From: Phlebotomus papatasi
Lineage: Eukaryota > Arthropoda > Insecta > Diptera > Psychodidae
Length of the DNA stretch: 64,000 nt
Reading direction: 5' to 3'
Assembly (NCBI RefSeq): GCF_024763615.1
Contig: NC_077224.1
Location: 48,680,712-48,744,711 of the forward strand
The position numbers and the translations under genes are program-made. The notes beneath the pieces were generated by a model. It was not told where the DNA came from, did no database searches, and saw nothing but the letters and a program-made list of their open reading frames with translations. Positions 46,465-59,486 of the stretch are shown piece by piece; the stretch's first letter is position 1; the number at the start of each line of letters is the position of its first letter.

Positions 46465-46899
46465 TATAACTTTAGAAGTTAGAAACTTACTTGGATTTCT
46501 TCTATCCACTCATTTGACTATATTAGAGTTAGAGGCCAAACGGTAAGAGATAACGACTTGTTCGATTACATAAACTCCTTTCAAAAATCATTAATATGAC
46601 TTTCGATTCCTCACTACTCTTCGAGCACTGCCAAAATATATTTTTGAAAATTATAATTAAACACTTTTGAAATCGAAAAAATAGTTTAAATGATTATAAA
46701 CAGAAATTTTATTCTTGTTTTATTTCTTAAAAGATGAGTTAAGTTTGTTTCTCGGATGGACTGTACATACAATTAATACAAATAGGGGGTTTGGGGGGTA
46801 GTTTCACGCATGTAATTTTTTCGAAATTACACATTTTTGCATTATGCTGTTTATGTTAATTTTCTATATTTATAATTATTTTGAATTTTTTATATTTTC

Positions 46900-47023
46900 T
46901 GTCAAAAAATGCATTTTTGACAGAATTTTGATGTTTTCACCTACAACAGTTCACTCAATTTCCTTTTCAAAAACGCAATTTTTTGACGAAAATTGCTCCT
47001 AATGTGCAGAGGTCTTTACCCTA
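46900..47023. repeat. diverged MITE related to 38693-38826
   Basis: CTGTCAAAAAATGCATTTTT and AATTTTTTGACGAAAATTGC are inverted; the right end CTAATGTGCAGAGG is kept and the left end is worn. Confidence 0.5.
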
Positions 47024-47536
47024 GATTCCCTTTTGGTTTATTTCAAACACGGCCCCTACGATTTCTTTTATTTTTTGATATTTTTTGGATGTGGTTCAGG
47101 GGAACATTTCGTCTAAACATCTCTATGACGTAAAATCATCGCCATGTTGAATTTTTGAAAGAAAATATATAACTACTTTGGGTTGCCTATTGTTCAACCG
47201 ATTTAGTTGAATTTGGATTTTTTGAAAAGGTCTTGAAATTTCTGATCGGACTGCATCGGCCATAATCGGTAATGGATCGGTAAAGTACCCATAAATAACC
47301 TATCTTTTTAATACTTTTTTTTCCAAGCTTTTTTCTATCCGTAAACTTGTTACCCATCTAGAGGCCAAATGGTAAGAGATACGACCTTTTGGTCTTCGAT
47401 GACCCCCCATAAGTCAACCAAAGGATCATTATAATGATTTTTATTTACCCCCACTCCCCAGTCTCCTCCAAAACCATCTTTTTTTTCGAAAATGGCTTCT
47501 ATGATTTCTTTTATTTTTGGATATGTTTCGGACATA

Positions 47537-47927
47537 GGGTAAGTGTACCAAATTCCGGCCACATTTTTTGTTCCTAAAATTTCCATGAATTTTTAGTCTG
47601 CACATTAGATACAATGAAAAAAAAATATCGCTTCGACGAGCAAGATGATCTGAAAAAGACATTGGAAGGATTCCGGAAGGGCAAGGAACTAAGAGAATGA
47701 AGGTGGGAAGAATAGGCCACCAATGCTATGTCTACATTTTTAATCATTTTAAAATGTATTAAAAATGATTTTAGAGCAAATAAAGACGATTAACTGTCTA
47801 CAAGGTTCCTAACAATTCTCCTTATAAAAAAGTATCAAAAAATTCAATTTGTGTTAAAAATATTTCATTTCAAACTCGAGACTTTGGCGCTTGCATGCAA
47901 CTATGCCGAAATTTGGCACACTTACCC
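47537..47927. mobile_element. GGG/TA MITE (GGGTAAGTGTACCAAATT)
   Basis: Ends GGGTAAGTGTACCAAATTCC and GAAATTTGGCACACTTACCC, with TA on both sides. The 391-bp interior has no coding signal. Confidence 0.8.
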
Positions 47928-50432
47928 TAGTCCAGGTTTACATTTTGTCCAAACATCACAATGACTCAAAAAAACTCCATCTTGAATTTTTAAAGGTCAA
48001 AGTTTAACCACTCTAGGAGGGCCTACTTTTTAACCGATGAAAACAGTAAATGCATCGGTTAAATATCCGCAAATGATTTATCTTTTTCGTATTTACAAAT
48101 TTTGTTTGTCCGTATGCTTGTAAATCATGCCAGAGCATTCTAGAATGATCATTTCTTTACCAATTTGATCATTTCTTGGCTTCATGAAGTATATTCCTGA
48201 ATGAACCAGAAGTATTTCGGGCCTTCTGGATCCCCTTTCAACGTTGAAGTATCAGACCATCCATTGATTTTAAATGCTTTTGTGATTTATGAAGCAATTT
48301 AAATGCTACCAGTAAGCACCAAAAGAGGACGGGAAAAAATAATTCATGGAGAGTGGAGAGCTCTATCTCGTGAGTTCGAGCATCCCGCAAAGCTGGGACG
48401 CTTTGCGGTGTCTTTAGATGGGAAAAATATTTTTGGTCAGTAAATTACCAACTTTGGTAGGTAAAAAAATCAAACCCAAAATAAAGTAACTGATTAAAAT
48501 ATGGTTCATTTAATTTACTAAATGAATTTTGAATAAAAGTTTAGCTGCGTAAAACTGCCCTATTCTCGACCTTCTACTGTGTGGCTATTTAAAAATTACA
48601 TTATTATTAATATTATATTGAAAGTCAGGCATGCGTAAAATTATACTCCACCCTTTTTATAGTAATTGTCTGAAAATTGTGACAAAAAAATTGAGTCAAT
48701 TTTGTAAATGTACTGTAAGTTTCTAGGATATTCTCATAAATTTTGTAAATAATTCAGAAAAGACGTACTTGCCACACCAATCCAATTAGTATTTTTCAAT
48801 TAAAACTGCAAGTAATTGACGGAAGTTGTCACACAATATTTATTTGATCAGGAAAATGTAATTAATGGAACAAATCCCTATACCCAGTAGTTTCTCCAAT
48901 AACACTGAGAGACTAAGCAAGGTGTCATAAAGTTTACCGTTGATATTGTAATTAAATAATCATTGCAATTCAGTATAAAGTTTCATATAAAAGGTGTATA
49001 TTTTTCCACTCTTCAGACAACAACTCCCAAGTCGAACAAATCAAGTGAGTTTGCGAAAATATCTGAGGAAATAACTTTAGAATATCTGTGCAAACATAGA
49101 AATAATGGGCTAAAATATATAATTCTGAAGATGCACGAAGTATTTTCAATAAAATTCACAGATATATAACATCTAATAGAACATAGCATATAAACCACGA
49201 AAAAGAAAACATTACGAAATCACGGAAACACTAACATAAAATTACAAATGAAAATTTTAATCTCTATCATATACATCGAAATGTACATTAGGAACGACAC
49301 TTAATGTATTTTGATCTTGGGGTCGGAGATGCGGGACTTAGGATGAGGGATGGTAGCATAAGAATAGCAATAGCAGCAAAAGCAGAACATTAACGGTCGT
49401 TTTATATATCAAACATACAAGGGAAGGATGTTAGGGAGGGTTTGTGGGGATCTTTTGTGTTACTCTATGAGGAGGGTGGCAAAAGTGATGCTATTCATAT
49501 AGACTATAGTCAGCAAAGTGGAGAAGGTCTTTGGGTGCCGGAAGAGCAAGCGAGAGCTCTGGAAGTGATGTTAGTGCTTTTGGACAGAGGGTGGAAGTGA
49601 ATAAGAAATCTTGGAAATGGCTCCAGTTTTAGTTTTCTTGCTCACGCAGAATGTGTTACTTTCGAACCATGAGTGAACGTTTCAGACGAATGCAATTAAT
49701 TTTATTGATTAATTAGCAATCGACTTATAGGAATCATAATAATATAGTTTGCCTTTCTATACCTTTCTTTAAATAATTACAATGATAACATTTTGTCATA
49801 CGCATTTTTTGTTCCAATTAATTTCAGTAATTTTGAAAATAAGGCAAAGAATTTGTTATTCATTACGAATTAATGGTACACAATAAGGGGATAAAATCAG
49901 ATACAAAACGTGCATAAATTGAAAGTGCAATATCTCTACTGAAATCCAGCCACTTAACCTTATACTTCAGCCGAGAAAGAATTCGCTATTCTCAAAATTA
50001 ATTCCAATTTTAAATTATATTAAAAAATAAGAGGATCATATTTTATTACTTTGAAATGCGTTTAATTTATTTAATGAGATCAACTCGGTTTTAAATAAAT
50101 ATTGAATAGTTGAAAGCATTTTTTTTTAAATATTTTTTACATGTTTAAATTTAGATTTTTTTTGAGTTCAATTTTAATTGTATTTACGTACAGAGAATTG
50201 TAAATCACAGCAAGTGACACTCAAATCATTCAGTCTTCTCCACAGGGGAGGTAGGAAAAATCCTGCTTCCACTGAAGATCGAATTGGAGACCTCTAATTC
50301 AAATTCGTTCAAAAAATACACTGAATTAATTAAACATTTTAAATTAAAACGCATTTATATGTAACAACGATAATCGTGATCTGAAAGTGAACCAGTAATT
50401 GTACATTTTGTCACCATAGAAATGAACAGTAA

Positions 50433-50693
50433 TGGCTCTGGCATACCTTTTAGGTCAAAGAATTCCATGTAATCGAAATTCAAATCCTTTTTTCTCAGTT
50501 TTAAATGTGTCTATCCCACTCTATCGGGCTCTTCTTCTTCTTCTTTTGAACGTCATAACAAATACAATTAAGTTCAATCTAATTTTAGATCGAAAAAATG
50601 AGATAGACTTAAGTAAATCTTTTGAGAAAGCAAGGGACGCGAATTTTGATTTCATAAAATTATACCATTATTCTAAAATGTGTGCCAGAGGCA
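50433..50693. repeat. MITE, CACACCTTTTAGATCAGG family
   Basis: TGGCTCTGGCATACCTTTTA on the left; AATGTGTGCCAGAGGCA on the right. The middle has TGTGTCTATCCCACTC and GAGATAGACTTAAGTAAATC. Confidence 0.7.
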
Positions 50694-50896
50694 TCATAAA
50701 TTAAATTTGGTCAGTAGAAAACCAAATTTAGCTATTACTCAATTTTAAAATTTGAAATTAGTGAGGCTGTTATGCAACTTTTGCCAAGGAGAAAAAACGC
50801 AATTTTTAATTCTCATTGCAACCACCTTAAATGTTAGTTTTACGGATAAAACACATTTTTGCAAAGATCTTGTTGCTTATTGAGCAAAATTTAGTA

Positions 50897-51049
50897 GGGT
50901 AAAGTGGTACAAGTTGGACCATGGTACAAGTTTGGTTCCTTGTGCTTAAAAAAATTAGTACTGTATTTATCAAATAAAAATCCTTGTTCAACTTGTACCG
51001 GCGAATTGTACAAGTTGTTACACTATGTCCAACTTGTATCATTTAACCC
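50897..51049. mobile_element. GGG/TA MITE (GGGTAAAGTGGTACAAG), short copy
   Basis: Ends GGGTAAAGTGGTACAAGTTG and AACTTGTATCATTTAACCC, with TA on both sides. Its TTGGTTCCTTGTGCTTA interior matches the 26062 copy, which is 77 bp longer. Confidence 0.8.
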
Positions 51050-51297
51050 TATATTATAAATTTAATTTCATTCTCAAATGATTTCAATTAGTCTATTTCA
51101 CTCTAGCGAAACCAAAATTGGATTGCACTAAATTTAAATTGTTTGTTGTTTAACAGAAGATGAAGAACGTAAAAGAGTAGGATAGACATATGCAAAACTT
51201 TAAAAAAAACTTCTAAGAAGGAAATGGATGTGAATTTCGACTTTATGAAATTTTCTTGATCTAAGTAAGAGGTGTGCGGGAGCTATTAGTGTTCAAC

Positions 51298-51526
51298 GCT
51301 TGGGTACACCTTTCAGATCAGGAAAATTAAACGAAATCAAAATTCACATGCCTTTCTTTTTCACACATTTTGCATACCTATGTCTATCTCATTCTTTCGC
51401 ACTCCAAATTCTATTGAGATAAATTGAATTTCATGTGATGTGAAATAATGCAAAGCGTGTGAGAATGCAAGGGGTTCGAATTTCGACTTCATAAAATTTT
51501 CCTAATTTAAAAGGTGTGTTGGAGCT
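51298..51526. repeat. MITE, CACACCTTTTAGATCAGG family
   Basis: GTACACCTTTCAGATCAGGA on the left; CCTAATTTAAAAGGTGTG on the right; CTATGTCTATCTCATTCTTT inside. Edges approximate. Confidence 0.6.
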
Positions 51527-51740
51527 ACAACAGATTTCTCAGAACCAAAATAGTCAGCAAAAAATAATTCAATTTTGATCAGGAAAAAACTAAAAAGTTT
51601 TCAGAAATACTTTAAATTAAAACCAAGATTGCCAAGATGTTACATAAGTTCTTCTCTTTCCATTTGCCAAGGACATTTCAATATTTTTACGAATTTTTAA
51701 TTCATAATTTAAGTTTTGTACTGACCGAATTTAATTTTTA

Positions 51741-51992
51741 TGGCTCCAGCATACTTTCTAGATCAGGAATATTTCATGAAGTCGAAATTAGAATCCCTTT
51801 CTTTTTCACATGCTTTGCATATGTCTATCTCATTCTCTCGCACTCTTCTTTTTCTTTTAAACATCACTCCAAATTTAATTTAGCTCTATTGAATTTGGAA
51901 TGCAGAAGACTGAGATAGATATATGCAGTGTGTGAGAGATTCGAATTTCGACTTCATTAAATTTTCCTGATATAAAAGGTGTCCCGAAACCA
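51741..51992. repeat. MITE, CACACCTTTTAGATCAGG family
   Basis: TGGCTCCAGCATACTTTCTA, GCATATGTCTATCTCATTC and the inverse TTCCTGATATAAAAGGTGTC. Edges approximate. Confidence 0.6.
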
Positions 51993-52030
51993 ATACTGAT
52001 AAATTTTACCAAACAATCGCTGTTTAGATA

Positions 52031-52178
52031 ATGCCCAGCGCACAATAACTTTTGTTTGTAAACATGTTTTCAGAGCTTCCTGTGAGAGAGAGTGAGATGT
52101 AGATCTAGTCATCTCGCTCATTCTCATAGGCAGTTTCGAAAACATGTTTACAAACAGAAGTGGTTGTGCGTTGGGCAT
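52031..52178. repeat. MITE, ATGCCCAGCGCACAATAAC ends
   Basis: The arms ATGCCCAGCGCACAATAACT and TTTGTTTGTAAACATGTTTT are inverted on the right (AAAACATGTTTACAAACAGA, TTGTGCGTTGGGCAT). The loop carries GAGAGAGAGTGAGAT and a partial inverse. Confidence 0.8.
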
Positions 52179-52208
52179 AAAACTTTTATGAAAAGCTTAC
52201 AAAGCCTA

Positions 52209-52490
52209 CACTGGTAAAAATAAAAGGGTTACCGATGATTTTTTCAAAGGGTTACTGTTTTGACACCTATTTAACTCCGGAATAAACGAATAAAACAATG
52301 AAAAAGTCATCTTTGGTGTTCGCTCAGATGAGAGAAATACGATAAAAGTAATAAATTTATGATAAAACATAATCTATCGTGATAAATATGCATACAAAAT
52401 TTCAAAAGATTCAAGTGAACCTTTGAAAGGATCAAATATGATCCATTTTTGTTGAAAAGGGTCAATTTGACCCTTTTATTTTTACCAGTG
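52209..52490. mobile_element. TA-flanked MITE (CACTGGTAAAAATAAAAGGG)
   Basis: Ends CACTGGTAAAAATAAAAGGG and CCCTTTTATTTTTACCAGTG, with TA on both sides. Pairing may extend 2 bp further (CC/GG). The CACTG-type end with TA suggests a Tc1/mariner parent. Confidence 0.82.
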
Positions 52491-52648
52491 TAGGCTATTT
52501 ATGTCTCTAAAAAATGTGTTGATACCCTATTTGACAGCAATGAAAGAAATTAGTCGCTAATACCTGTGGAACATCCGGAAATCCCGGTTATCAAAAGTTC
52601 ATGAAATCAAAATTCACATCTGCTTCTTTTTAAAACATGTAACATATA

Positions 52649-54300
52649 CAGTGAGTGTCAATAGTTTGTTGCCTAATGGATGTTTGAGAAATCAAGTGAA
52701 AAAAATGATAGAAAAAAATACTTTTCCAAATTTTTCTTTTTGCAGATGAGTTCCTTGTAATCCGTAGATATTATTTATAGTTTTCAAAAAAAATAATTAA
52801 TTTTATTTCATATCAAAAATAATTGTTTTCCAAAAGTTGGTCATTTTTGAAAAATCAAAAGTTTGTTGCCTCATTAAAAAAACTAATTCAAAATTGTGAA
52901 AACGTGCAACCAACTTTATGTAAACCGGTTACATTTTGAGCTTATGTCATTTGATAGGCAAATGGTGGATTTGTACATTTTTAAGGCTGTCAATGGTAAA
53001 TATATAGGTGTAAAAGTGATGATAAATAACAAGAAATAATCAGTTTTTTGATAATTCATAATTTAGGTTATAATGGCAAATTACAAAAAGTTGAAAGGTG
53101 GGATATTGTCCAGAGATACTGCTGGAAGGAATCGGCGTCGCTTAATTGCCAAATTTTATGGAAATTCATGAAAAGTTATACATAAAATGGTCAAATATTA
53201 TAGTTATGAGGCACGAGTACATCTGAAAAACGCTACTGGTAGACCCATGGTTTCGACTCAGAAAGTCGATAACCACATTCTAGGTATCTCTGATAGTAAC
53301 CCCATGATGTTTGCTTCAAAAATTCAAAGTCGGCTGGTTACAGAAGGCATACAGGCTTCAAATGCTTCGAAAATCAAACTCAAAATGAAAGAAAATATAA
53401 GAATAGGTACTTGGCTCGCAAGATTTCATTGGTAAGCAAAACCAAACTGCGTAAGAGGTTGTATTTTTACGTTTTTATCATGTTCCAAGTGAATTTACAA
53501 CCTTTTAACCAGATTGGTTTTGTTTACCAATGGAATCTTGCGAGCCAAGTAATTATTCTTACCACTTTCATTAAATTGCGGTTGGTTTTGAAGCCTGTAT
53601 GCCTTCTGTAACCAGCCGACTCTGAATTTTTGAAGCAAACATCATGGGGTTACTATCAGAGATACCTAGAATGCGGTTATCGACTTTCTGAGTCGAAACC
53701 CTGGGTCTACCAGTAGCGTTTTTCAGATGTACTCGTGCCTCATAACTATAATATTTGACCATTTTATGTATAACTTTTCATGAATTTCCATAAAATTTGG
53801 CAATTAAGCGACGCCGATTCCTTCCAGCAGTATCTCTGGACAATATCCCACCTTTCAACTTTTTGTAATTTGCCATTATAACCTAAATTATGAATTATCA
53901 AAAAACTGATTATTTCTTGTTATTTATCATCACTCTTACACCTATATATTTAACATTGACAGCCTTAAAAATGTACAAATCCACCATTTGCCTATCAAAT
54001 GACATAAGCTCAAAATGTAACCGGTTTACATAAAGTTGGTTGCACGTTTTCACCATTTTGAATTAGTTTTTTTAATGAGGCAACAAACTTTTGATTTTTC
54101 AAAAATGACCAACTTTTGGAAAACAATTATTTTTGATATGAAATAAAATTAATTATTTTTTTTGAAAACTATAAATAATATCTACGGATTACAAGGAACT
54201 CATCTGCAAAAAGAAAAATTTGGAAAAGTATTTTTTTCTATCATTTTTTTCACTTGATTTCTCAAACATCCATTAGGCAACAAACTATTGACACTCACTG
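52649..54300. mobile_element. fold-back element made of two inverted Tc1-like half-copies
   Basis: Arms 52649-53361 and 53588-54300 are inverse copies, and weaker pairing continues almost to the middle (TACTTGGCTCGCAAGAT in both halves). The ends CAGTGAGTGTCAATAGTTTG sit between TA dinucleotides (52647-52648, 54301-54302), as in Tc1/mariner elements. Each arm carries the start of a transposase-like frame (left arm ATG 53073) reading SRDTAGRNRRRLIAKFYGN, a stop, then IHKMVKYYSYEARVHLKNAT and GRP, resembling the helix-turn-helix and GRPR-like linker of Tc1 transposases. The DDE catalytic part is absent. Both arms share the same in-frame TGA. The element lies inside an older CACACCTTTT-type sequence. 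Confidence 0.88.
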
Positions 54301-57244
54301 TATGTATCACAATCTTTCGCACTCAAAATTGCATTTTGAACTAAATTAAATTCGTTGTGACAGTTGAAAGAAGAAGAAGAAGAGTTTGAAAGGGTAGGAT
54401 AAGCATGTGTAAAACTGTTGAAAAAGAAGGCGTTTGCTTGAGCCTTAATACATTTTTACATAAAAATAACAATGGAAGTACGTTACGCTAAATTTCAACT
54501 TTTTACATTTTTATACTAAGTTTTGTATATTTTTTCGGATGAAGAAGTTAAATTGTGTAGAGAAATTATGTAAGTGTCTGAAAATTGTTCAAAGTTACTT
54601 TAAAAACAATGAATTGCATTTTCACGTCCATTTCACTTTCATTGGTAGGGGGAGGCTTTGATCGTTCGCACATACGCTACCTTCGGACACTTCGTATTTC
54701 TCCCATATTCCTTTATGAATCTCACATATGGCTGTATATTGTAATAGCTAACCTTAAATCCCATCTTTCCTGAAAAAATTGAGAGTCTAATCCTTTTTTC
54801 CTAGTTTCAGGAAACAAAAAATAAAAACAAGTCCAAAACTGTAATTTTGCTGTGCAATATTTCATACGATTGTGCAGAATTAATAATCACTTTTCTGAAA
54901 AACTACTATCACAGAGGGTAGAAGGGTTATTAGGGATCAGATTTATGTAAAAATCTTTTAGACTGAACAGGCACTTTTTGTGGGTGGAACAAAATTCACA
55001 AACTTGACTCAGATTCATCGATCGCACATAGAAGACATGGCTTCTCTCACATTTTCCAAGAAACTTCATTTTAGATGCGATCCCTCATATTCACATCTAT
55101 TGTAATCTACCGATTTGATCCACCACTAAAAAGGAAAACATAAAAATCGTAAAGTTGATAAACAAGAAGTAATTTGACTCAAATAGGCTGCATTTGAGTA
55201 ATTATTAAGCAATTTTGCATTTCTTTGATATAAAAATATTTTTCAAGCTTGCACAAACTGAATGTGCAATGAAAGAATCACATCTGCAATAAGTTCATAC
55301 AGTTTACAACTGGTTTTTGACAATCTATGACATAACCTCACTATTGTGTTGTTTTGCATGACAAAGAAAAGAAATTGTCTGTAAGAAGATGTTTTGTGAA
55401 AATTTTAGCTTGTTCACCTGCTGAAGCTCAATATCTGTGCTAAATCCCGATTCCTGCAGCTGCAGGAACAGAGAAATCTTCAATGATGCGCATTCAAACG
55501 TTTTTGTGCATATCCGGCTCCGTGGAGGAATGGTGGAATCTTGTGTGGTCTTCTCGCTTGCAGAGTTTTAGTCAATTTTTGGCTTTAAAAACTTATTGAT
55601 TCGTGTAAATTTGGTGATATTTGGACTTTTCAAGAAAGTATTCATCAGATTTAACCGTTTCCGGAGTGAAATTCTCGTAGAATCAAGCAAAAAAATGGTT
55701 TTTAATGTCAAGAAAACATCTCTCAGAAAAGTTCCAAAAAAGTGATATTAAAATGTTTTACTCCTTATAAAAATGGTTTAATCAAGTAGATTAGAGTTCC
55801 CTTTAAACAATGATGTGCAACTTTTAGTGTCCGGTGCAAAATTTACGGTGAAAATGGTGTGTTCAATGATGGCGTGAATCGTGTGCGATAATAGAAACTT
55901 GATTCATCTATCGGACAAATCGCCATTAAATTTTCATTTTCCGCTGGAGGAAAATCTAAGGATTTACTGGGATTTTGTTTGGTGGGATTATGAACCTTAT
56001 AAGTAACACATTTTTTTGGCATAGTTAGAGAATCCATACGGTTTGCATGGTAGTCAGAAAAAATCACTGAACTTGAACATCATTTTTGTGTGCGAAAGTT
56101 CAAAGCCTCCCCCTACACATTTAGCATGTGGAAAAACACAGAAGATTTTATTAATAAAAAATGTCCATGGTACTACACGTTTTTCTAGCACAATTGTTAG
56201 CATTATATCTAATGCATGAAAAGGTTTATGAGGAAGGCAAGGACAAAGGAAATATAAGTGTTGTAATGCTCAATATTATCATATTAAGTTTATATATTTA
56301 AATATTTAATTAAGGATGCGCTATGGTACAGAAAGGAGCACATCTCTGAGCTTAACTTTCCTCTTTCTCATTCAATGGATGATATTGCTATATCGCCAAC
56401 ACTTTTCTTTGTGTAGCCAATGAAAATTGCCGTTTAGATCGGTGAAAAAATTCTCTATCTCATCACTACAAGATATCAACCGCCTTAAATGTCAATTGAA
56501 GGCTTTTCATTCAATTCTATATAGCACTCTTCCTGCCATTTTAGGTATTATGTGGAGCGCGAGATTGGTGTGGGGGTCAGAGGCCCTGTCATGTCTGGGG
56601 CATTTTGTTGAGCTCTTGGGCATGTCATATTTGTATCTATATATCCTTCGAATACCCTTTCCCAAAAACCATCCCCGTGCAAGAACCATGTTGTGTTTGG
56701 GGGCTGTCTGAGGCATTTGTTCGTCCTGGTAGACACATGGACGTGGGAAAGGAAGCTGACTAAATGGCTTTTGGATCGTGTCCAACTTCTCTCTGATTTC
56801 TTTCTTTCCTTCATCTTCTCGCCACTCTTTTGTTGATTTACCACCACCACGTAGACAAGAAGGTCCTGTGTGTCTGTATGTGGTTGACCAGGGAAAAGTC
56901 TTCCTTAGAAAAGGTGGTATGTTTTTTGGGGGTGATGTTGCATGAAAGACTCTGACTCATGGGTTTTTTTTTGTCCTTTCTCTTCTCAGCCTGGATACTT
57001 TTCATTTTCACCAGACCGCAGAAAAGTTGAAATTAAGGGGTATTAACAACACAGAAGCGACACAGCATTCTCACAAAAATTACTTCATTCGGGCGGGGTT
57101 GGACTTCTATCATTGGCATTAATTTTTCTTGCAGCTTTTGTCAACATGGGTAACAGGATAGAAGTGAAAATACATTCGTCCAGACTTAAGGAAAATTGAC
57201 ACTATCCCATTTTGGAATTGCAAGGTAATTTTTACAGAGACTTA

Positions 57245-57614
57245 CTACCGTAGATGCGGATGACTTTGTTCTCCGTGGGTGACTTTGGTCCTCTACTATT
57301 TGCAAGCTTTTCTTTAACCCTTTAAGGACGAGAAGATTTAAAATTGGGGGTCAGAAAAAATAATTTTTTTCTCCCCTTTAGAGCGAAACATAACCTTAGA
57401 TGGCCATAAGAAAAATTTAATTTTTGGATCACCGGTGACCCAATCATCCTTAAAGGGTTAATTCTAATGTTTAAGAACGGTTCTCACCGATCAGATATGG
57501 TAAATTGCATCGGAAAGGGCCTTCTTAAGTGTTAGAATTAAAGAAAAGCTTATACGAGAACAGAAGGGAGTCAAAGTCACCCATAGAGGACAAAGTCACC
57601 ACCATCTATGGTAG
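57245..57614. mobile_element. MITE, CTACCGTAGATG family, with nested piggyBac-like MITE
   Basis: Left CTACCGTAGATGCGGATGAC and TTTTCTTTAA; right AATTAAAGAAAAGCTTATAC and ACCACCATCTATGGTAG. TA lies on both outer sides. The left arm is split by 57318-57457. Confidence 0.82.
57318..57457. mobile_element. piggyBac-like MITE at TTAA
   Basis: TTAA, then CCCTTTAAGGACGAGAAG; GGTGACCCAATCATCC and TTAAAGGG, then TTAA. The host arm without the insert is readable at its own right arm and at 1497-1530 (TTTTCTTTAATTCTAATGTG), which shows a single TTAA. Exact TTAA duplication with CCC ends is the piggyBac rule. Confidence 0.88.
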
Positions 57615-58352
57615 TATCCTGCAACAATCGATTTCATACATCATCGGAGGTACGACTTTTGCTCAATAGATTAAGAATAAGATTAAGAATATCAGAAATG
57701 ATTATCTGCTCTTCTGTCTAGCTGTTTATGGTGCAGCCTATGTCGGGAAAAAAATGAAAGACGCGTCGAATTAGAGATTTCCAATAGGATCTGGGGCTCC
57801 TTGTGGATCGTAAAATCCTTTCTTAATTTAAAAATCTAAATGTTTATTGATAATACAAATATCCAAAAAATTACAATCAAGATCTGAGTCAACTTTTGAT
57901 ATAGGCGGGTCCTAGGGTGGTCTAGGCCCTTATAAAAAAAAAACGGTCTCAAAACGTCTTCTAATCTTGTCAAATTTTTTTTTAATGTATTTCAAGGCTA
58001 AAACGATATTTCTGAATGATTTTAAAATAAAAGAAAACCCAAAACTTTTCCACATTAGCTTAGTTATTGTGAAATTTGATTGAATTTTGCTATAAAGCTT
58101 AATGAAATTCGACTTTTTGTAAACCTGTTTCCTATGAATTACGTTTGCAAAAATCCTGGCTGTTATAAACTATACTATTCAAATCCTTCCTGGGGCCGCT
58201 TCTAAGCCGTTGCGGTGTCATTGCCTTCGGGGTCTTTGTTTGTACCTATAAGTTTGGGAGCCGAGAGAGTCAGTCCTGTCTAGAACGTCAGAGAAGAAGA
58301 ACGTATGGACTTGGGTCTTTCGGGGGAATCTGGCTGGGTTCTAGTTGCTTAA

Positions 58353-58493
58353 CCCTTTAAGGACGAGAGGGTCAAAAATCGAGGGTCAGAAAAAAATCAC
58401 TCTTTCTGACTTTTTAGAGCAAAACACAACTATAAATTACCGTAGGAAAAATTTCATTTTTGTGTCACTGGTGATCCAATCGTCCTTAAAGGG
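58353..58493. mobile_element. piggyBac-like MITE at TTAA
   Basis: TTAA, then CCCTTTAAGGACGAGAGG; TGATCCAATCGTCCTTAAA and GGG, then TTAA. Very close to 57318-57457. Confidence 0.88.
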
Positions 58494-59486
58494 TTAAAAG
58501 AGCCTATTCCATATCACTCCTTCTAACTTAAGAATTCGACCATTTAATAATTACAATTTTGTAATTAAATATCGTTATCGGAGATCACAAACGAGCAATT
58601 AAAGGCCGTTTTAGATACTTTTACGCTTAAAGAGTTATTTCAGAATGGAGGAGTGTATTGACAATATTAAAGATTTAGTATGAAGTTGTAAAGATTTTAA
58701 TGAAGCTTTTTATTGCAAGCTCTCTTGAAATTTTGTGTATTAAAAGCTTTTAAATCTTCTTTTTACGAGCATTAAAATTAAAGAAAACTTTAAAAGTTTA
58801 CCATTTTTTATTTAAATAATTTATATTACAGTATATGAATTAACTCTAAAAGACTGATTTAAAGTTTTATAACTTATAAAAAATTATCTAAGAATATTGG
58901 ATTAGTTTCTTATAATTGGAAATATGCATTATAATAAAATTTAGCACAATATGACTGATCCTTAAATAGTAATAGAAGGTTAGGGTAACTGATTTAAAAT
59001 CATATAGCGGTCTTCATACTAGAGATTTCTAGCTCACTTTTCGGAGGTCTCAAACTTAAAAAAAAAAAAACAAGAAATTGTTGTAAATTTGGCTACCATT
59101 TGTAAATATAAAAAAATAGATTTTTTAATATATTTGCAATCAATTACTAAGTTCTGATAATTTTATATGCAAATGACAGATATTTGAATTTGAAAAATTA
59201 GTCTTAGAATTTTGTAATGCAAAGAATAAATCTAAATTCAATTTTATAATCTAAATGTATGTATCGACAATGAAGTTTGTCAGAAGCAACGAATAATTTT
59301 CAAAATAACATTTTATTTTGGGGTGACGATCCAACCTTCATGTTTGATGCATGCTTCACTAACCGTATTAAGCATTTCTAAAACTTTAAAACAAAAATTA
59401 TAATTACTGCAGATATTTTAATTAATATTTTTCAAATTTTCTTCTATATTTTTCAATTTTTATTTTTATTTTTTCAGAAGTATGTT

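Noticed and set aside
47350..47586. 78-codon minus-strand open frame
   Set aside because: It crosses a repeat and the edge of a MITE; no coding signal.
56427..56850. Overlapping open frames on both strands in a GC-richer patch
   Set aside because: No protein resemblance, no supporting splice context, and both strands are equally open.
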